From: Auricularia sp. M13
Taxonomy: Eukaryota; Basidiomycota; Agaricomycetes; Auriculariales; Auriculariaceae
DNA: 64,000 nucleotides
Reading direction: 5' to 3'
NCBI GenBank assembly: GCA_037042915.1
Contig: CM073200.1
Span: forward strand, 620,001-684,000
Part shown: positions 46,214 through 56,778 of the stretch, piece by piece
Layout of the letters: each line of letters opens with the position of its first letter
Numbering within the stretch: position 1 is the stretch's first letter
Notes under the pieces: generated by a model
What the model was told of the DNA's origin: nothing
The model's database searches: none
Seen by the model: only the letters and a program-made list of their open reading frames with translations
Position numbers and translations under genes: made by a program

Positions 46214-49200
46214 CTAATCCGCGTTAATAGGCGGCAACACAAGCCGCTTGCCCTCCAAGGGCCATACCTCCTCCAGAACGTCAGCCTGCCAGACCCGGCC
46301 TCCGCGTACGACGTAGCGTAGTTCTTCAGACCTATCCAGCCCGGCAAGTATATCGACGTCCGGCGGGTACACGACGACGTCGGCGAGTTTTCCAGGGCTC
46401 AGCGAGCCCAAGGACTCGAAGATGCCCAGCGTCTGCGCAGGCATGCGGGTCGCCGAGCGCAGGGCCTCGAATGGTGATAGCCCGCCGTCCAGGAAGAATC
46501 GCATCTCCGAGTGGAAGTTCAGGCCGAGCGGCGGCTCGCCGTGCGCCCCGACGTTGGCGAACGCGCCGCGCCGTATGAGTTCGGCTGTGATACGAGACGT
46601 ATTGTGGTATGCGTATGCTGGTGCGCGGTCAACTGCGCCCCCCAATGCGTCATCGTGCGAAGACTTACAATAATTCGGCCGCGAAGTGCTCTCCTGCAGC
46701 AGTTCCAACGAGGCATGCGGAATATAGCGCCGAATTCTACGATAAAGCGCAAGTCAGCCAGACGAGTATGGGTGAACGCAGCGCCGTCGCACTTTTCGTC
46801 ATCCGCGACATTGCGAGTAGACCAGACTTGTTCTTCGCCGAAGGCACCGCCGTAGCCCACCAGATGGGTCGGTGTCGTCGCCGTGCCGCTCAGGGACCAC
46901 AGCGTCAGGACATCGTCGTACAGGGTCGAGGGCACCATGGCGTGCTCGACGGTCGTCATGCCTTGGCGAGGAGTGGTTAGAAAGGTAAAATGCTACCAAA
47001 TGCATCTTACCATCGATAATGTAGGCAATGCTCCAGTCAAAGTTCATGCCCTTGATTGGCTGGTCAGCTAAGGAACAAGGCAAAACTCGCGGAACCCACG
47101 CCTTCCGGGACGCATAGCATGGACATGTTGCGGGCCTGAAGCAGCAGCCTTTGTCTCGAGGCCCTATCGCGCTGTATTAGCGCATTCATCTACGGATAAG
47201 TCGTGCTCAAATACAGACCTGGAAGGCAGCTGGTAGTTCTTGTACGAGAAGCTCGACGGCCCGCCTTCCGCGCGTATTCGTGCCAGGGCATCGCGCGCTT
47301 CACGCATATCGACGATTTCCTGATGCAGCTCCGGCCAGCCTTCCGCACCGAATAGCGGTTCTCCGGTCTGGTAAATGCGTGGGCCAATGGTGTGACCCTT
47401 TTCCAGCAGGAAGCGTTCGTAGAATCCTCCCACGCTGCTGTGAGAAGGGCTGCGAATGCGAAGGAGAGGGCGTTATGGCAAGAGCTGGAAGAGCTGATAG
47501 AAATAGCGTACTTGTGCACTGTTGTGATGCCGTATGCTAGCATAGCCGCGTATAGGAAGTTGCTGACCGGGTAGGTGAAGGTGCGCGCCCAATGAGCGTG
47601 GGCGTCGATGAACCCGGGAAGAACGTGGCCTGGTGTAGCGTAAGCTTTGGCAGTCCTGCAACAGGCCAGGATGACGTACCGCCCTGGACATCGATGACAT
47701 GCGCCCCGACGGGCACCTCAACATCGTCCATGGTACCGACCTGGCGTATCGTGCCGTTCTGCATGACAATCGCACCGCGCCTGATGACATCCGCTGCGAC
47801 AGTACCGGTATGCATCGTCACGAGCGTAGCATTTACAAAGGCCAGAACGTCCGCATTGTCGCCCGGACCCGCGTCGCGCCGCAGGCGAGAAACCTCCGCC
47901 TCGTACTGCACCACCAGCTCGCGCTTCTCCACAAGCGCGTCGACGCAATGTACGCCCCGCGTCGCGGCGTCCGTGCGTATGGTATGGGCGCAGCTTCCCA
48001 GCTGGCTCAGCTCGAGAGAGTGCAGCACGGGGCCGGACAGCCAGAACAGGCGCCGGCCGTCGCGCGAGAAGGCGATATCATGCCCGCCGGCGTCCGACAC
48101 GCGCGCGAGGCCGCGCGTCGCGCTGCGCGGGTGCGCCCATGCGCCGTCCTGCAGCGGCGCGACGTAGACGTGCATGCGCTCGACGAACGCGAGGTATGCG
48201 CCCTCCGACGAGACGGCCAGCTGCTCGGACATCTTGGCTGTCGCCATGAGGTTTTGCGGGTGCGCAATGGGGCCGCCGGCGGAGGGCTCGAGGGAGACAA
48301 TGTACGCCTTGTTGCGGGCTTGGACGAGCAGTTCGTGTTGATGCGATGCTGTGAAACGGAGTCGCAGCGGCTGGGTTTGCGGTGAGACGGGGTCGAAGGA
48401 GTCGTCGCTGACCTTGACGACGTCCTTGACGGGTACAACTCCGTCCACCGCATCGTCCAAATCGAACGAGGCCACGTAGATGCCCGGATGTGCTGTTGCG
48501 ACGATGAAGCCTGAGCCGACATCTCCGGGCATGCGAACGAAGGCAACATGGTGCCCGCACGCGCACAGCGTGGGGTTGTGATATCGGCCCAGCGCCCACG
48601 GCAGACCCGTCAACTCGAAGGCGCGTCGTTTTTCCAAGTCCATAACCTCCAAAGTCGAGAAATGCGTGTCCGACCAGCGCACGTGGACGATGCGGTCTGA
48701 AGCAGCGCCAGCTGAGAACGACGGCGCGTAGTACGCGGCTTGTGAATCGCGCACTGGTAGTAGTTCCGGCTCGTTAAGTTCGTTTGGGGACTCGGAGAGG
48801 GTGACGCGGTGGATGTAGGTCGACCCCGCCGCGCTGAACACCACGCGCTCACCGCGCGCATCGACGTCGAGCTCCTTCATCGCGTACACGCGCTGCGTCG
48901 CGGCCGTCTCCACGCGGCGCAGGTCCGTATGCGGACGCAGCGTCTCGGCTAGTCGCTTCTCGATTCGCGCGGTGAAGGGTATCTGCACGGGCTCGCCGCC
49001 GGAAACGCGTTCGCCCAGGGCGTTGGTCGACAATGGGATGCGCCAGATGTGCCCTGCGGCCCAGATGATGATCGCGTCGTCCGTCGGCGTCCATGCGAAC
49101 GAGGGGTAGGTCCCACCGGGCGCCGCAACCACTTGGAGGTCGTATGTCAGTCCGTACCACACATAGGTGAGCGTGCCGGAGCGGAGGTCCCTTGAAATCG

Positions 49201-50620
49201 GGTCAGAACCTGCGATGCAACTGCAGATAGGCGGACAACTCACTTGAGTGCAAGGACCTCCTTGTCTCTCACGCGGCGGACGAATGCGAGAGTTCTTCCG
49301 TCGCGAGAAAGCTCTGGACGAGACGCTCCGCCCGGGGAAGCGGGTACCAGTGTCGTGGTACGGCCTGTAGTCAGGTTGCGATGAAATATGGAATAAATGC
49401 CGCGGTGCACATCTTCGATGCGTCAGAAACAACTGCCAGACCAAGTCGCAAAGACAGCGCACTTTTGCTATCGTGATAGACTCCTTGGTCGTCGGCGGTA
49501 TTCATAGCATAAATCAGAGCATCGTCGCCGGCCCAGATGAACTGCTCCGGCCCAACTGGGTTCAAATTGTAATCCTCAGCGGGCCAGCCTCGGGGTAGGG
49601 TCCTCTCCACAAGGCGCTGCCCAGCACCTCGATCTACGCGCCAGGCGTCCTTGAGCGCCCACTGAGACGCTGATGGTATGGGATACTCCCAACCCTCGCC
49701 GCCGGCGAGCGTGATGCGCGCCGTGTACCATTTGGTGGCAACGACGCGGTCTCCAGTCGGGTGCCAACGCGCATCGGAGAGGTAGCGGTATGTCTCGTTC
49801 GTCACTCGGAGCGCTGCGCGAGAGTGGGTGAGCACGGAGCACGTGGAAATAAGCGACGCGCAAACAACGGAAACGGACCTTCCACCCGGCCCTCGGCGCG
49901 TAATCGCCGTGATCGTCGACTTGGCGTCTCCGGCCCGAGATTGTCGCGCCAATCCTCGTCCTCCCATTGGCCGTCCTGCGCAATAGCCATGCTAGCGCAC
50001 CCCGTCCAGGGCATGACCCAGATGTTGTCGAGCCCGAGCTCTGCGTCCGAGCGGAACGACAGCATGTCCCCGCGCGGCGAGAAGTGCGCGTCGGAGTCGT
50101 GCGGGATGCCACGGGTGATCGCGTGCGCCGTCGTCGACGGCGGTGCCAAGCAGTACAGGTCCCCTGCATAGCATGAGACGGTGTTACCAGCAAGGGTGAA
50201 TGACCTGGCGCACCGAGCATGTCGAACACGATCTCGCCCGTCACGGGATGCACGTCGAGCCGCAGCCATGTGCCTTCAGTGACCTGGCAGAAGCAGCATC
50301 TCAGTTATCAGATAAGGAGACAAAGTCCAGCGAAAAAATTGAACACTTACCTCGTAGGACAGTTTGCGTGGGTGGGGATAGTCTGTGGAGATATCCCAGG
50401 GCTCCTGCTCCCTGAACGGCCAGACGTCGTCTTTCCACTGCTCCGCTGGCGACGGCGTCCGACTCGTCCGCCTCGAACTCCATGCGAGCGTGACAGACGC
50501 CGCCTGCTGCGCCCAGCGCGCACAGGCGACCGTCAGCGCAAGAGCCACGCCGAGCGCGACGAGGTCTCGCGCCCGCAGGCGGAGGGGCGGCACACGAGCG
50601 CGGGCATCCTTGCTGCCCAT
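46214..50620 (-). CDS. Membrane-anchored beta-propeller plus amidohydrolase fusion protein
   Basis: Long multi-exon gene of about 1,200 residues. The start at 50620 gives MGSKDARARVPPLRLRARDL followed by a hydrophobic helix (VALGVALALTVACARW) that would anchor a type II membrane protein. Residues of about 90-750 form a TolB/DPPIV-like propeller with repeated PD40-style blades (DAHFSPRGDMLSFRSDAE, DARWHPTGDRVVATKWY, RPELSRDGRTLAFVRRV, DIAFSRDGRRLFWLSG). The C-terminal third is a metal-dependent amidohydrolase: LPGFIDAHAHWARTFTYP (His-x-His metal pair, 47590-47606), TTVEHAMVPS, VGAHGEPPLGLNFHSEM and LSPGKLADVVVYPPDVD. The substrate is unknown; imidazolonepropionase- or peptidase-like activity is typical of relatives. 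A TATA-like site on the minus strand at 50828-50835 lies upstream. It converges on PRO2 with 153 bases between stops. Confidence 0.82.
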
Positions 50621-51417
50621 CAAGCCGAGGTCGCCGTCGTGAGCGCGGAATTTCAATCTTTGCTGGCATCTTGTTCTCACCCATGCTTCATCAACTATCA
50701 CGCTGGCACTAGGGCGCGTGCCATAGCAGGCGCTAGCAGAAAGTAGCGCTAGAGCGCCGTGTCCCAGGAATGGTACTTAGCACCGCTGTGTCGATCGCGG
50801 GTGCGCTTGCTGCCAGTCGATCTGGCATTTATATAGTAGACATCGGCCTTTTGGGCAGTCCTGTCCACGTCTGAGCATTTCCCGCTTCTTCAAGAGCCAG
50901 CGCACCTGCAGTGAACACGGGAAGTATCACGGGATGATCCATGGCCGAGGTTGGCAGCAACGTGGGCTCCGAGGAGTTTCGTGTAATGCCAGGGCTTGTG
51001 GCATGCACAAGACGTTTGAAACTTGGTGCGCAGAGAAATACGGCTCATGAAACCCTGCATTTGGGAACGCAATTGCTGAAGAACAAGGCCCCAGTGAAGC
51101 CGGGCACAAGAACAGTCGGACGTGCGCAAATATTGAGCCAGAACTACGCGCAAAGTCCACGAGCTGAATTGACTGGCATTATTGTACTGGCACTGTTCCA
51201 ACTTTGCATCTGTGCTTGGTTTTATACCCTTGTATATGCTCGTCAGTCGGTTCACGCATCACCGAGCCCATATGACGCACATAGTGTACTGAACGAGCGG
51301 TCAAGGATCGAATCGTTCGTTGGAATGCGTTCCGCTGTTGCGCGGGCATCAATCATGGCTTTCCTAATTGCGCGACTTGTCTAGCTGCCAGAGAAAGCGA
51401 AAAGTAAGGTGTACAAG
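50621..51417. other. Intergenic region before the coiled-coil trio
   Basis: About 800 bases. A 147-codon plus frame (50941-51384) overlaps comparable minus frames and shows no family features, so I treat it as chance. This stretch holds the promoters of the amidohydrolase fusion (minus) and of coiled-coil gene 1 (plus). Confidence 0.5.
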
Positions 51418-51445
51418 GCGGAAGTGGAACGGTTTCGATCTCCGA
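51418..51445 (+). promoter_or_regulatory. Conserved 28-base leader of coiled-coil gene 1
   Basis: The block GCGGAAG, two variable bases, then GAACGGTTTCGATCTCCGA sits 35 bases before the ATG. It recurs at 52178 and 52944 at nearly the same distance before the paralogous genes. It is in frame with the ATG here but out of frame in the other two, so it is probably 5' UTR or core promoter rather than coding. Confidence 0.65.
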
Positions 51446-51480
51446 TACACCCGCGTCTCCTTCGCTCCACAATCACAACC

Positions 51481-51792
51481 ATGGGCCGAATCAGCAACGC
51501 CAAGCGCGCCAGAATGGAAAAGGGAGCCCGCGCTAGCAAAGCCAGATGGGGCTCGACAAAAGCAGCTGCTCCCGCGCCCGAACAGGATGCGAAGGTGCCG
51601 GCGACGAAGGAGGAGAGAGACGAGGCCGCATACGAGGTCCTGCTCGCTGAGCACAGATTTAAACTCGCCCTGCGCCAGGCCAAGATAGCGCAGAAGCTCT
51701 CGCAGCAGTTGCTGGGTATCGCCAATGCCCGATATACCGAGTATGAGGCCGCTATTGAGGAGATCGAGCGGCTTGTGCAGCGTAACTCTTGA
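51481..51792 (+). CDS. Small basic coiled-coil protein, family copy 1
   Basis: Intronless 103-residue frame from MGRISNAKRARMEKGARAS. The first 25 residues are Lys/Arg-rich and could act as a nuclear signal or bind nucleic acid. A short Ala/Pro linker (STKAAAPAPEQDAK) leads to about 65 residues of heptad-like helix (EERDEAAYEVLLAEHRFKLA, QAKIAQKLSQQLLGIANARY, EAAIEEIERL) expected to form a coiled coil. I do not recognise the family. It is the first of three tandem paralogues on the same strand, each behind the same leader. The start is set by conservation of the basic N-terminus. Confidence 0.6.
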   Translation: MGRISNAKRARMEKGARASKARWGSTKAAAPAPEQDAKVPATKEERDEAAYEVLLAEHRFKLALRQAKIAQKLSQQLLGIANARYTEYEAAIEEIERLVQRNS

Positions 51793-52177
51793 GCGCAGCC
51801 CGGTAGGTGTTGGGCATCGAAAGAGTTGCGATTTCAATTGACGAGGTAAGGTGCAGGTGTTACGTGTAATTGATATAGGTATGGTGCGCTTCGTGCGTTC
51901 GTCATTCCAGCGGTTTCGAGACCGAGGCCTGACAGACCCGCAGGTGCCGACTACGGAGTGTTATCTTTCCCCCAGCCTACCCCTACACTGATACACGTAT
52001 CCAACTGATGGGGACCACACGAGGCGAGCATGGGCGTGCGTCCTTGTCCCAGTGTAGTTTCTTTGTAAAGGGCTGGCGTTTGCAGTACCCCAGCTTGAAG
52101 ACGGTATTTTTTATATGAACTGGTTCTACAGCAACATATGCATCGAAATGCGTCGCAGGCTTCGTTGCTCGATGATC
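51793..52177. other. Spacer between coiled-coil genes 1 and 2
   Basis: No gene seen. It probably contains the 3' UTR of copy 1 and the promoter of copy 2. Confidence 0.5.
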
Positions 52178-52205
52178 GCGGAAGCGGAACGGTTTCGAGC
52201 TCCGA
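52178..52205 (+). promoter_or_regulatory. Conserved 28-base leader of coiled-coil gene 2
   Basis: Differs from the copy at 51418 at two or three positions (AGCTCC for ATCTCC) and ends 34 bases before the ATG at 52240. The stretch after it also keeps the GTCTCCTCCGCTCCA pattern. It is out of frame with the downstream ATG. Confidence 0.65.
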
Positions 52206-52239
52206 GAAAGCGTGTCTCCTCCGCTCCACCAGCATCACC

Positions 52240-52572
52240 ATGCCGCCAGTCAAGAAAACCAAGCAGGCTAAGAGGGAAGCGGCCGCTCGCGCCCGTCAGG
52301 GAAGACGGAAGTCGAATGAGGGGGCGCCTACATCCACGGTCGAGGCGCCCGCCAGAATCCCAGCGACAGACGAGGAGCTCATGGAGGCCGAACACAACAT
52401 TGCGCGGGCAGACCGAAGACTCAAAGCTGCTATGCGCGATGTCAAGGTTGCGCAGCTGGCTGTTGACAGGATGCTGCGCCTCGTCGAGGCCCGACGAGTC
52501 CAGTATGAGGCCGCCATTAAAGTGGCTGAGCGTATGGAGCCCGAGGACTCTGAGGACTCTGGTTTGTCTTAG
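52240..52572 (+). CDS. Small basic coiled-coil protein, family copy 2
   Basis: Intronless 110-residue frame from MPPVKKTKQAKREAAARARQ. Same plan as its neighbours: basic N-terminus, a Thr/Pro linker (APTSTVEAPARIPATDEE), an amphipathic helix (EAEHNIARADRRLKAAMRDV, LAVDRMLRLVEARRVQYEAA) and an acidic end (EPEDSEDSGLS). Positions matching copies 1 and 3 include ATxEE, the ExRLKxALR-like segment and ARxxQYxAA near the end. The frame is open about 100 bases upstream of this ATG, but the leader block lies there and conservation begins at 52240. Unknown function. Confidence 0.6.
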   Translation: MPPVKKTKQAKREAAARARQGRRKSNEGAPTSTVEAPARIPATDEELMEAEHNIARADRRLKAAMRDVKVAQLAVDRMLRLVEARRVQYEAAIKVAERMEPEDSEDSGLS

Positions 52573-52943
52573 ACTTCTTCATTCCTTGAAAACTAGCGCA
52601 GCTGACGAAAAGTATGGCCCAGACGATTGAGAGGAATGAATGTGATATGCTTCGTCTACTATGTTGCTACTTCCGAATGCTCATGCGTAGCATAGATACC
52701 CATGTACTTCCAGCAAGCTGTAATTTTACCCGGGACTTCACGAAGCGTGTTAATCCGCTTTGCAGAGTATCTTTAGTGTAATACTTAGTTGCCGTCAGGA
52801 CTCAGCCAGCCCAGCAAGAGGACCGGACAGACTCAAACAATCACGTGCACACGCAACGGGAGTGCGCCTGTTCTCCCTAATGTAATTCACGAACCTAAGA
52901 GCCAATCTGGATTAACGTAGCAGCGGCTACCAGGCTGATGCAA
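52573..52943. other. Spacer between coiled-coil genes 2 and 3
   Basis: No gene. The 3' flank includes TGTACTTCCAG followed by a CTGTAA stretch near 52700, which recurs after gene 3 near 53470, so the duplicated unit extends past the coding region. Confidence 0.55.
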
Positions 52944-52971
52944 GCGGAAGAAGAACGGTTTCGATCTCCGA
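52944..52971 (+). promoter_or_regulatory. Conserved 28-base leader of coiled-coil gene 3
   Basis: Third copy of the block, 30 bases before the ATG at 53002, with AA for the variable pair. It is out of frame with the gene. Confidence 0.65.
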
Positions 52972-53001
52972 AGGACCGCTTTCTTCTGCCGCTCCAAGCC
53001 C

Positions 53002-53391
53002 ATGGCATCAGTTGGCAAACGAAAGCGCGCTCAACGCGAGAACGCGGACCGCGCTCGTCAATTCCGATGGAGGTCGACCCAAGCTGTATCTGCGACTCAC
53101 ACGCCAATGGAGGCGACGCACGAGGAGCGAGTAGCCGCCGCACGCGACGTTGTGCGGACGGAGCGCAGGTTGAAATCTGCTCTACGACGGGTTGAGGCTG
53201 CGAAAAGGCTTGCCGACAAGTGGGCACGGCTTGCCAAGGCGCGTCAAGTCCAGTATTCAGCCGCAGTCAGGCTGGCAGAGCGGATCCCGCTGGAGGAGCC
53301 ATCTGCAGCTGGTGCGTTTCGGTCATCCACTGTATGTCAGGTAAATCAATTCGATTTGCCGACCCGCGCAGGAGATGATGTCGACGAGTGA
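53002..53391 (+). CDS. Small basic coiled-coil protein, family copy 3
   Basis: Frame from MASVGKRKRAQRENADRARQ. It has a basic N-terminus with RWRST as in copy 1, the linker EATHEERVAAARDVVRTE, and a long Ala/Arg/Lys-rich helix (RRLKSALRRVEAAKRLADKW, then ARLAKARQVQYSAAVRLAER). Unspliced it gives 129 residues. A GT-AG intron of 60 bases (53312-53371) would remove a non-conserved stretch and yield an end EPSAAGDDVDE, similar in acidity to copy 2. Splicing is my inference. Unknown function; the charged helix suggests oligomerisation, possibly with its paralogues. Confidence 0.58.
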   Translation: MASVGKRKRAQRENADRARQFRWRSTQAVSATHTPMEATHEERVAAARDVVRTERRLKSALRRVEAAKRLADKWARLAKARQVQYSAAVRLAERIPLEEPSAAGAFRSSTVCQVNQFDLPTRAGDDVDE

Positions 53392-53770
53392 TGATGACTG
53401 GTAGTACGCTGTTTCGTTCCTGCCGGTGCTCTGAGACCTGATGATTTTGCAATCTGAAGATGCCTATGTACTGTACTTCCAGAAGACTGTAAATTCAGCT
53501 TTGATTCTGGAGCAACTCGTCCTCAGCCCCCCTCGTGCGTTTTTTATTTATAATGGTTGGTCGTCATGAGCTGGCCAGGGCAGTACAGCACGATCTCCTT
53601 GACGGCGGATCTTTCCCCATTTGCAACGCGGCTCTGTGTGCTAAAAATAGCCATTATTGGCACAGATAAAGGCGACATGATCACGTCGTCTCTCCCGTGC
53701 TCACTTTCCATTCTCGTTTCACTTTCCTTCCCGTTTCTCTTCGTTTCGAGGCTGCCCATTTGCCATTGCG
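53392..53770. other. Intergenic region before the glutaminase gene
   Basis: About 380 bases with a repeated 3' flank motif near 53470 and an AT-rich run near 53541-53553 that could be a distant TATA element. CT-rich sequence precedes the glutaminase start. No gene seen. Confidence 0.5.
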
Positions 53771-56700
53771 ATGCGGCGCCAGCTTTCGTTGCTTCTTCTC
53801 GCAGCCTCTGCATCCTTCGCCGAGTGGACTTCCACTCCCTTTTCGCCGCCGTCGGTACCGCTTGCCGTGCGCACGCCGTACCTCTCGACGTGGCTCCCGC
53901 AGGGCAAGGGCACAGCGCTCAATGACCGCTGGCCCGAGTTCTGGACTGGCCCTGGCCAGGTGACGGGGTGAGCATACCTCGCCTGGCGGCATCATCAGCT
54001 CACTATTAATCGTGGCTGCGTGCAGATGGACGGGCTACATCCGGGTTGACGGGAAGACCTATACCTGGATGGGCGCAGCCAACCTCGATGGCACCGAGAA
54101 AGCGCAGCAGACCGATATGGAGGTGCGCTGGAATGTCATTCTCCCGTCGTCGTTGTTAACATGCGCAGTTCACCGCGTCCTCGAGCTTCTTCAACCTTGC
54201 CGCCGGCCCTGTGGACATCACGATCACCTTCCTCTCTCCGGTCCTGGTGCGTGGTCAGCCACATGTCACGAATGCACGCCGGCTGAACTGCGCACGGTAT
54301 CGCCGACACAGCCTAACGATCTCTTGCGCCAATCACTGCCGTTCTCGTACATGTCGCTCACCGTCGAGTCGACGGACGGCGAGGCGCACGACGTCCAGGT
54401 CTACACCGACATCTCCGCAGAATGGGCCAGCGGCGACCACAAGGCGCCCGTCAAGTGGGAGACGCACCTCGGCGGAATCGTCACGCACGAAGTCCAGCTG
54501 CAGGAGCCGGCGCCTTTCGAGGAGGCCGACCAGCAGGCGCGCTGTGAGCTCTCTCAGCTTTCGTGTGCGCTGCGCTTGCTTGCTGATACACTGCTTCAGC
54601 TGGCTCCGTCATGTACTCTGCCAACAACGCAAGTATTCTCACCATGTCGAGTGACCCGTGGACTGAGATGGCTGTCCGCAGGCTACTGGTCTTACGTTCC
54701 AGACCGGAGCCGACGTCGATGTCCGCGCCGCCTTCATCGCCAATGGTAAACTCCTAGCCAATTAGCCACATCTTCCAGTCTTTCAGACCTATTCCTCAGG
54801 CAAGCTCGCGAACTCTCAGGACAAGGAATTCCGCGCCGTGAACGACAGATGGCCCGTCTTCGCCTTCGCTAAGGACTTGGGCTCAGTCTCGTGCCTCTCC
54901 GACCCGCTCGTGTTCTCGATCGGCCACATTCGGTAAACACCACAGTCCATTTCTTACGGGGCGGACGTACCAATGACGATGACTACAGCGACCCGGTAGC
55001 TCAGTACATCCTCGAGGGCGGCGCGCTGCAGGAGCGCTCGCCGTACTTCATGACCGAGCTTGCCACCTTCACGGACGTCGTCAAGTTCGTCATGGACGAC
55101 TTCGAGAAGGTCACCGAGCTCTCGAACAAGTTCGACGACGACGTCAAGGACGAAGCCAGCAAGGTCTCCGCCGAGTACTCCGGCCTCGTCGAGCTCTCGC
55201 TGCGCCAGGCCTTCGGCGCCTGCGAGCTCACGGTCTCGAAGAACAGCGACGGCAGCATCAACAAGGACGACGTGCTGTACTTCATGAAGGGTTAGTACTT
55301 AGCCACACTCGCTCTCTGACCCGTTCCCGTTCGGAATGGCGATGCTGATGTTTTGCCTTTTCTTCTCCGATAATTATAGAAATCTCCAGCGACGGCGTGC
55401 GTAACTTTTCAATTCGGATGGGTGATGCGTGCTCACGCGGAGATATTACTGTTGCCTACAGAACATGAACACCGTTGATGTCATCTTCCCCGCCTGGCCC
55501 GCGCTGCTGTGGGGCAACCCCGTCCTGGGCAAGTACCTCCTCGAGCCTCTCTTCGCGTACCAGAAGAGCGGGCAGTATCCCAACCCGTGGGCTATCCATG
55601 ATATGGGTGGTAACTACCCGAAGGCCCTTGGTCACAACGACGGGAAGGACGAGGCCATGCAGGTCGAAGGTGCGTCTGTCTAGAGAGCGCTCCCTGCAGT
55701 AGCTAATGGCGGATCGCAGAGTCGGGCAACATGATCATCATGGAGCTCAGCTACATCATGAAGACCAACGACACCTCGCAGGCTGAGAAATACGTGCGTC
55801 ACCGTCATGGAAGCTGAGCGCTGGGCCACAGACGCTGATATTGCCATTCCTGCGTCAGTTCGACCTCCTGGACCAGTGGACGCAGTTCCTGATCAGCGAC
55901 TCGCTCATCCCGGACCACCAGCTGAGCACGGACGACTTCCAGGGCCCGCTCGAGAACCAGACGAACCTCGCCATCAAGGGCATCGCGGGCATCAAGAGCA
56001 TGTCCGTCATCTGCGACATCCTCGGCGACAAGGACCGCGCGCAGAAGTACAGCGACACCGCCGCGGACTACGTCACTAAGTGGCAGGCGCTCGCTACTGC
56101 CGGCTCGGGTGACCATCTCACGCTAAAGGTGCGTGCATGATCTGCCATTTCATCTGGTAAATGGGACTGAGAATGTGATTTGCGGCGTTGCAGTACGGAG
56201 ACGACTCGACCTGGGGTCTGACGTACAACCTGTACGCCGACAAGCTGCTCGACCTCAACCTGTTCCCGCAGTCCGTGTACGACATGCAGAACGCCTGGTA
56301 CAAGAAGCAGATGAACCAGTACGGCATCCAGCTCGACACGCGCAACAAGCGCAGCAAGACTGGCGAGTCCCATTCATGGTCTTGCTGGCCCGAGATAATG
56401 CTGATTATTGTACTTGCTAACAGACTGGGAAATCTGGGTCGCCGCCATCGTCGACGACGATCTAAAGTCCCAGATCATCAAGGCTGTCGCCAACTACGCC
56501 GGCGACGGTCTCGCGGATGCTCCATTCGGTGACCTGTACAACGTCGAGGACGGCAAGCAGGACGGCTTCCGCGCCCGCCCGGTCGCTGGCGGTCATCTGG
56601 CTATCGTATGTCACTCCCTGACTTATTCGGATGACACGGAACTGAATACATGCTGCGTTTACAGATGGCGTTTAACGCGCAGAAGCCCGCCGCGCCCGCC

Positions 56701-56778
56701 CCTCCGCCGCCGACTCCCAACTGCGACGCGAAGAAGAAGAAGAAGCGTGCGATCGAGCAGGGTGTCAGGAGGCACTGA
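53771..56778 (+). CDS. Secreted glutaminase, GtaA type
   Basis: About ten exons. The start MRRQLSLLLLAASASFAEWT is a signal peptide. Family blocks in order: PLAVRTPYLSTWLPQGKGTALNDRWPEFWTG, GYIRVDGKTYTWMG, then VSCLSDPLVFSIGHIR joined across a 55-base intron to DPVAQYILEGGALQERSPYF, FVMDDFEKV, ELSLRQAFGACELTVSKN, EISSDGNMNTVDVIFPAWPA, YPNPWAIHDMGGNYPKALGH, GNMIIMELSYIM, and the ADKLLDLNLFPQSVYDMQN and WEIWVAAI blocks. These match fungal extracellular glutaminases (DUF4965/DUF1793-type alpha-toroid), which hydrolyse L-glutamine to glutamate and ammonia. The C-terminal extension is odd for a secreted enzyme: Pro-rich (PAAPAPPPPTPNC) followed by five Lys and an Arg. The stop is at 56776-56778. 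Confidence 0.88.

Noticed and set aside
47592-48385. Long plus-strand frames opposite the amidohydrolase fusion
   Set aside because: They are GC-driven mirror frames of a gene with clear motifs on the minus strand; their products are Arg/Ala-rich and featureless.
50941-51384. 147-codon plus-strand frame with a hydrophobic segment near its end
   Set aside because: Overlapping minus-strand frames are equally long, composition is random, and it lies in the promoter region of the coiled-coil trio.
52178-52205. Leader block as a Pol III B-box or tRNA remnant
   Set aside because: GGTTTCGAGCTCC is one base too long for the B-box consensus and no A-box or cloverleaf can be drawn.
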